Assembly: GCF_030413595.1 (NCBI RefSeq) | Contig: NZ_CP129238.1 | Span: 2,790,001 to 2,854,000, forward strand | Length of the DNA stretch: 64,000 nucleotides | Direction: 5' to 3' | Origin: Planococcus liqunii | Lineage (GTDB): Bacteria > Bacillota > Bacilli > Bacillales_A > Planococcaceae | In this document: positions 63,243-64,000 of the stretch, one piece after another | Layout: the number at the start of each line of letters is the position of its first letter | Position numbering within the stretch: position 1 is the stretch's first letter | Program-made: the position numbers and the translations under genes | The notes under the pieces: model-generated | Database searches by the model: none | What the model saw: the letters and a program-made list of their open reading frames with translations, nothing else | Told to the model about the DNA's origin: nothing

Positions 63243-63728
63243 TTACTCAAACGACACCGACATGCTTTCCAGCAAGCGCTGGTATTCCGGATATTCCTTG
63301 TTCCATTCTTCTTCGCGGGCAATTTCTTTTCCTTCAAGAAGCGCTTCAATAACATCCAGGCAGACATGCCATCCGGCCAAATCTTTTGCCGTGTGCGGAA
63401 CAATTTTGCTGATGGTTTCCACCAGTTCAAGCCGTGTCCCACCACCATCGGATGCCAGTTCAAAGCGGACCTGGTCTTCTCCCCATTCAAACGCCAGTTT
63501 TTGGCCTTCTTCGTATTCGAGGATGGTCATATTCTCATAATTTCCATTCCCCATATTAAACTTAATCTTGCCGCCTTTTCGAAGGTCTTCAATCGTCAAT
63601 TCCGAAAACCATTGCTGAAGTTTCGGGTTCTCTGTCAACATCGCCCAGACTTCTTCTCGGTTCTGGGCAAACGTGCGTACAAATGTCGCTTTGTAGCCTG
63701 ATTCAACTTTTATAACTTCCGCTCTCAA
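63243..63728 (-). CDS. SRPBCC/AHSA1-family protein
   Basis: A START-like ligand-pocket protein of about 161 residues: FVRTFAQNREEVWAMLTENPKLQQWFSE, GKIKFNMGNGNYENMTILEYEEGQKLAFEWG and GGGTRLELVETISK, with a C-terminal helix region containing GWHVCLDVIEALLEG, all typical of activator-of-Hsp90-ATPase-like proteins. TTG 63728 is taken as start because GGGAGGG lies 6 bases upstream; the ATG at 63734 touches that site. Ligand unknown. Confidence 0.82.
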   Translation of the reverse strand: MRAEVIKVESGYKATFVRTFAQNREEVWAMLTENPKLQQWFSELTIEDLRKGGKIKFNMGNGNYENMTILEYEEGQKLAFEWGEDQVRFELASDGGGTRLELVETISKIVPHTAKDLAGWHVCLDVIEALLEGKEIAREEEWNKEYPEYQRLLESMSVSFE

Positions 63729-63873
63729 AATCATCCCTCCCAGTACTTGTTGTTTCTCATTATACATCAGCTGCCCGGCGCTTATCTTCTTTAAAACTTC
63801 CTGCACTTTTTATGGAAATCTACCGCTAACCCTTCCCTAAAAGGGGTATAGACTCCTTAAGGAGTTGAAGAAT

Positions 63874-64000
63874 ATGAGATTAGGCTATGCATGCATGAAT
63901 ACCGAATTGAAAACTGTCTTCCGGACTTTGCGCCTTGCAACAGTTGAAGCGGAAGGTACAGCAAAAATCAAAGAATTGACTTTAAAGAATATGCAGACAA
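63874..64000 (+). CDS. uvsE: UV damage endonuclease UvsE-like, partial
   Basis: Only the first 42 codons are in the window: MRLGYACMNTELKTVFRTLR and on to KNMQT. The RLGYACMNTEL...FRTLRL start matches UV-damage endonucleases (UVDE TIM barrel), which nick DNA 5' of photoproducts. AAGGAG lies 9 bases before the ATG. The catalytic residues lie beyond the window, so the call rests on the N-terminus alone. Confidence 0.7.
   Translation, partial: MRLGYACMNTELKTVFRTLRLATVEAEGTAKIKELTLKNMQT

Overview
The window is a chromosomal segment of a Gram-positive Bacillales bacterium, most likely Planococcaceae (Planococcus-like). This is inferred from strong AGGAGG ribosome-binding sites, frequent TTG/GTG starts, sigma-A promoters, a SAM-I riboswitch, a B. 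subtilis-like hom-thrC-thrB operon with a divergent ThrD-type aspartokinase, a glyoxylate shunt, a CpsD-type kinase and an LCP protein. No rRNA, tRNA, prophage, transposase or CRISPR array was seen. The first and last genes run off the ends.

Layout. 1-3.5 kb: two M20 amidohydrolases with an unassigned membrane protein. 3.8-10 kb: gabD, then thrB/thrC/hom divergent from thrD. 10-14.5 kb: cupin, LytTR regulator, aceA-aceB and a YhfH-like small protein. 14.8-19.5 kb: rifampicin-phosphotransferase-like enzyme, HAD phosphatase and pcp. 19.6-21.9 kb: ArtPQR-like amino-acid ABC transporter. 22-24.4 kb: exported and small proteins and an LLM flavin enzyme. 24.5-26.6 kb: a four-gene operon holding a stand-alone cobalamin domain with CarH photoreceptor hallmarks next to a PAS-like/STAS protein. 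26.8-29.5 kb: SAM riboswitch with a MetC-like enzyme, and malic enzyme. 29.6-36 kb: a LacI-controlled catabolic operon (HisD-like dehydrogenase, GntP permease, 3HCDH-like enzyme, two SDRs). 36-40.5 kb: lipoproteins, M20 dipeptidase and a YeiH-like exporter. 40.6-51.4 kb: a short exopolysaccharide operon preceded by a two-component system whose large hybrid kinase has a degenerate receiver. 51.7-54.2 kb: LCP protein, a repeat block and a MetX-like hydrolase. 54.4-59.6 kb: four-carbon acid sugar catabolism (PdxA2, DUF1537 kinase, KdgT permease, PrpR-like regulator) with a cre site. 59.7-64 kb: GGDEF protein, NRDE protein, a second repeat block, an SRPBCC protein and the start of a UvsE-like endonuclease.

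How it fits together. Several modules supply carbon from organic acids: the glyoxylate shunt, malic enzyme, hydroxy-acid oxidation and C4 sugar-acid breakdown. The aspartate family is covered by the threonine genes and the S-box enzyme. The most notable candidate for an under-described system is the 24.5-26.6 kb operon, which looks like a B12-based light sensor feeding a stressosome-type STAS protein. Other signals worth attention are an identical-arm palindrome (ACTGTA-N4-TACAGT) upstream of both hom and aceA, two arrays of 21-bp-phased repeats placed just after terminators, and two repeat blocks that each lie between duplicated terminator hairpins.
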